From Peptoniphilus sp. KCTC 25270 (GTDB lineage Bacteria; Bacillota; Clostridia; Tissierellales; Peptoniphilaceae): a stretch of 64,000 nt of DNA. A program made the translations under genes and the position numbers. Below the pieces are notes generated by a model. That model searched no databases and was not told where the DNA came from. It was given only the letters and a program-made list of their open reading frames with translations. The stretch spans positions 496,001 through 560,000 of the forward strand of contig NZ_JAJMZJ010000001.1 of NCBI RefSeq assembly GCF_021012875.1. Direction: 5' to 3'. Every line of letters begins with the position of its first letter. Positions within the stretch are counted from its first letter, which is position 1. Positions 61,519-64,000 of the stretch are shown here, piece by piece.

Positions 61519-62487
61519 TTACTTCGCATATTCTGGTTTTTGTTTTAGATTGTGAACACTATCGATGAAACGAACGGTTCCAGAAGGTAACCGCAACACC
61601 AAAGTTTGCGTTTTTGCCATATCCTCTCCAATAAAACGAACCCCTTCTAATAAATCTCCAGAAGAAATTCCTGTGGCTGCAAACAACACTTCGTTCCCTT
61701 TTACTAAATCTTCAATTGTATAAATCTTTTCTAAATCAGAATGCAACTCTTCACAACGTTTCTTTTGTGCATCATCGTAATACATTAATTTCCCTTGGAA
61801 ATCTCCGCCCATACATTTTAATGCGGCTGCTGCAATAACCCCTTCTGGTGCTCCGCCGATTCCCATAATCATATCCACTCCACTGTGTTCAAAGCAAGTA
61901 GATAAAGCGGTAACAATATCTCCATCAGAAATCATTTTAATTCTTGCACCCGTTGCACGGATTTCTTCAATCAGTTTCTTATGACGATCCCGATTCAATA
62001 AGGAAACCGTAATATCTTCTACATTTTTATTCAATGCCTCTGCTACATTTTTTATATTTTCTGCCACAGGTGCTTCCAATTTAATTCTACCTTTTGCCTT
62101 TGGACCACAGGCAATTTTGTTCATGTAAACATCTGGGGCATGTAACAAACATCCCTTTGGAGCCAAAGCAACTACTGCAATAGAATTATTCATACCATTT
62201 GCAATGGCAGTGGTTCCATCAATTGGATCTACGGCAATATCTACTGGATCATCTGTTTCCATTTGTAATCCAATTTTTTCGCCAATATATAGCATGGGAG
62301 CTTCGTCAATTTCTCCTTCTCCAATCACTACCGTCCCGTTAATATGAACGGTATCAAACATTCTGCGCATGGCATCTACAGCGGCTCCATCTGCTGCATT
62401 TTTATCCCCTTTACCTAAAAACTTTGCTCCAGATAAAGCGGCCGCTTCTGTTACTCTTGCTAAATTCAGACTTAAATCTCTATCCAT
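61519..62487 (-). CDS. glpX: Fructose-1,6-bisphosphatase, class II (GlpX)
   Basis: The 322-aa protein has the metal and substrate residues of GlpX: Asp33 in NAADGAAVDAM, Glu57 in VIGEGEIDEAPML, and DPIDGTTAIANG with Asp87, Asp90 and Thr92-Thr93. It converts fructose 1,6-bisphosphate to fructose 6-phosphate in gluconeogenesis. It follows fsa after 3 bases and shares the unit with fba, so the operon interconverts triose and hexose phosphates. Confidence 0.96.
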   Translation of the reverse strand: MDRDLSLNLARVTEAAALSGAKFLGKGDKNAADGAAVDAMRRMFDTVHINGTVVIGEGEIDEAPMLYIGEKIGLQMETDDPVDIAVDPIDGTTAIANGMNNSIAVVALAPKGCLLHAPDVYMNKIACGPKAKGRIKLEAPVAENIKNVAEALNKNVEDITVSLLNRDRHKKLIEEIRATGARIKMISDGDIVTALSTCFEHSGVDMIMGIGGAPEGVIAAAALKCMGGDFQGKLMYYDDAQKKRCEELHSDLEKIYTIEDLVKGNEVLFAATGISSGDLLEGVRFIGEDMAKTQTLVLRLPSGTVRFIDSVHNLKQKPEYAK

Positions 62488-62490
62488 GGA

Positions 62491-63135
62491 TTATCCTTTC
62501 ATTCCTTCATAGTCACGAATAAACTGCTCAATTCCATTTTCTGTTAAAGGATGATTCAACATTTGTTTGAAAACTTTGTATGGCACTGTGGCAATATCAG
62601 ATCCTGCTTCTGCCGCTTGAATCACATGTTGTGGTCCGCGGATACTGGCAGAAATAATTTCTGTAGAGATATTCCCCTTTACAAAAATCTTCTTTATGCT
62701 TTCTATTAAATCCATTCCAACATGACCAATATCATCGAGTCTTCCTAAAAATGGACTTACAAAAGTAGCTCCTGCCTTAGCTGCTAACAAAGCTTGGGCT
62801 GGCGAAAAGATTAGAGTGCAATTGGTTTTTATATTTTCTTCATGAAATTTTTTAATTGCTTTTAATCCTTCCTCGCAAAAAGGAACCTTTATTACAATAT
62901 TGGGATGAATTTCAGACAAGGCTCTTCCTTCTACAAGCATTTCGTCCGCCTTAAGTCCCATAACTTCTGCGCTAATAGGACCCTCAACAATTTCCACAAT
63001 CTCTTTCATCACATCTTCTAATTTTAGTCCTTCTTTTGCAATTAAAGAAGGATTTGTTGTTACGCCTTCTAAAATTCCCCATTCGCCTATTTCACGAATT
63101 TCTTCTACATTGGCTGTATCAATAAATAACTTCAT
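62491..63135 (-). CDS. fsa: Fructose-6-phosphate aldolase / transaldolase (small type)
   Basis: The 214-aa protein is of the short TalC/FSA class: [33 protein letters not shown], and the Schiff-base Lys83 in [14 protein letters not shown] 63135 begins the conserved core and lies 4 nt after the fba stop; an upstream in-frame start at 63177 is not conserved. FSA and transaldolase activities cannot be told apart reliably by eye. The neighbours suggest a role linking glycolysis with pentose phosphates. Confidence 0.93.
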   Translation of the reverse strand: MKLFIDTANVEEIREIGEWGILEGVTTNPSLIAKEGLKLEDVMKEIVEIVEGPISAEVMGLKADEMLVEGRALSEIHPNIVIKVPFCEEGLKAIKKFHEENIKTNCTLIFSPAQALLAAKAGATFVSPFLGRLDDIGHVGMDLIESIKKIFVKGNISTEIISASIRGPQHVIQAAEAGSDIATVPYKVFKQMLNHPLTENGIEQFIRDYEGMKG

Positions 63136-63139
63136 GCCA

Positions 63140-63997
63140 TCACTTCCATGCTTGGTTGACACTACCAAACACTTCAATTTTTTTCTTCACAATTTCTTTC
63201 ATTGCGTCTCTGGCAGGAGTTAGAATTTTTCTTGGATCAATTTCTTCTGGATTGGCACGAATAAAGTCGCCCACTGCTGTAGCAAATGTTGCACGAATAT
63301 CTGTATCGATATTAATTTTACAAATACCTCTTTCTACCGCTTTTCTTAAAGAGTCGTTTGGAACTCCGCTAGATCCATGTAATACCAAAGGAATATCAAT
63401 AATCTTATTAATTTCTTCGATACGATCAAAATCAAGTTTTGGTTCTCCTTTGTACACGCCATGAGCTGTACCTACAGCAATAGCTAAAGAATCAATTCCT
63501 GTTTCTTCCACGAAAATTTTTGCTTCTTTTGGATCTGTAAAAGTTGCTTCCGCTTCTGATACTACGATTTGATCTTCTGTACCACCAATTTTCCCCAACT
63601 CAGCTTCTACAGACACGCCTACGCTGTGAGCAATCTTTACAATTTCTTTGGTACGTTCAATGTTTTCTTCCAAAGGATATTTAGAAGCATCAATCATTAC
63701 AGAAGAGAATCCATAGCGAATGCATTTCATAATTTCTTCAAAATCAGTACCATGATCCAAATGCAAAGCAACAGGAATATCGTATTTATCTGCTACCAAT
63801 TTTCCTAATGCTGTAATGTATTCGATACCAGCATATTTAATAGCTCCTTGAGAAGCTTGTAAAATAACAGGAGATCTTAATTCATCGGCTGCACCAACAA
63901 TGGCTTGGATAATCTCCATATTATTAATATTAAAAGCTCCTACAGCGTATTTATTTTGGTCTGCATGCAATAGAATCTCTTTACCTGAAACTAACAT
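63140..63997 (-). CDS. fba: Class II fructose-bisphosphate aldolase
   Basis: The 285-aa zinc aldolase has the metal ligands and catalytic residues of class II enzymes: Asp81-His82 ([12 protein letters not shown]), Glu133 (EAELGKIGG), His179 (GTAHGVYKG) and His207 (VLHGSSGVP). The start ATG is 3 bases from the window edge and begins MLVSGKEIL, a usual start for the family, so the gene is complete although its ribosome site and promoter lie outside. It is the first of the fba-fsa-glpX genes. Confidence 0.96.
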   Translation of the reverse strand: MLVSGKEILLHADQNKYAVGAFNINNMEIIQAIVGAADELRSPVILQASQGAIKYAGIEYITALGKLVADKYDIPVALHLDHGTDFEEIMKCIRYGFSSVMIDASKYPLEENIERTKEIVKIAHSVGVSVEAELGKIGGTEDQIVVSEAEATFTDPKEAKIFVEETGIDSLAIAVGTAHGVYKGEPKLDFDRIEEINKIIDIPLVLHGSSGVPNDSLRKAVERGICKINIDTDIRATFATAVGDFIRANPEEIDPRKILTPARDAMKEIVKKKIEVFGSVNQAWK

Positions 63998-64000
63998 ATT

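Noticed and set aside
1-64000. CRISPR arrays, rRNA or tRNA genes, insertion sequences
   Set aside because: I read through for regularly spaced repeats, cloverleaf-like segments and transposase motifs and found none; a dedicated tRNA scan would be needed to exclude tRNAs fully.

Overview
The window is about 64 kb of AT-rich housekeeping chromosome from a low-GC Gram-positive bacterium (Bacillota). I place it in the Clostridia in the broad sense, possibly near the Tissierellales/Peptostreptococcales; the species cannot be named from sequence alone. The evidence is strong GGAGG ribosome binding sites, frequent TTG starts, Gram-positive gene orders (DUF512-der-plsY-gpsA, yggS-sepF-ylmH-lspA, uppS-cdsA-rseP-ispG-polC, rimP-nusA-ylxR-infB-rbfA, ftsK-rimO-pgsA-cinA-recA), a Bacillus-type LexA site, PolC, RNase Y and rubrerythrin. 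No prophage, insertion sequence, CRISPR array, rRNA or tRNA was seen.

Layout. The end of glyA (1-160) is followed by a long plus-strand operon to 9573: radical-SAM-like DUF512 protein, der, plsY, gpsA, an HlyD-like membrane adaptor, yggS, sepF, ylmH, lspA, an rluD-type pseudouridine synthase and pyrR. From 9678 to 13257 lie an HD phosphohydrolase, a two-component system, a lipoprotein and a three-helix membrane protein. A minus-strand M29 aminopeptidase (13284-14513) is divergent from the translation/envelope/isoprenoid/replication run rpsB-tsf-pyrH-frr-uppS-cdsA-rseP-ispG-polC (to 25290). Next come rimP-nusA-ylxR-infB-rbfA-nrnA-truB-ribF behind an attenuator-like leader, then rpsO-pnp-dut.

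From 35866 the run ftsK-rimO-pgsA-cinA-recA continues into a four-gene Mre11/Rad50-like cassette (42271-45594). In it the Rad50/SbcC-like ATPase is encoded as separate N-terminal and C-terminal proteins with a small coiled-coil protein between them. RNase Y and a Xer-type recombinase follow. A divergent yneA-like/lexA pair (48535-49594) has one perfect LexA site and up to four degenerate ones; a further 12/14 match lies at the ftsK promoter, which would put recA and the split Rad50 cassette under SOS control.

From 49619 to the end all genes are on the minus strand. Read in transcription order they are fba-fsa-glpX (sugar phosphates), rpmE, DUF1385-prmC-prfA (translation termination), rubrerythrin with its own promoter, and miaB-mutS-mutL-miaA-ynbB (tRNA modification and mismatch repair).

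The most interesting items are the split Rad50-like cassette next to recA, its apparent link to LexA, the absence of dxr from its usual place between cdsA and rseP although ispG is present, the NusA-operon leader terminator, and the rpsO leader with mutually exclusive helices.
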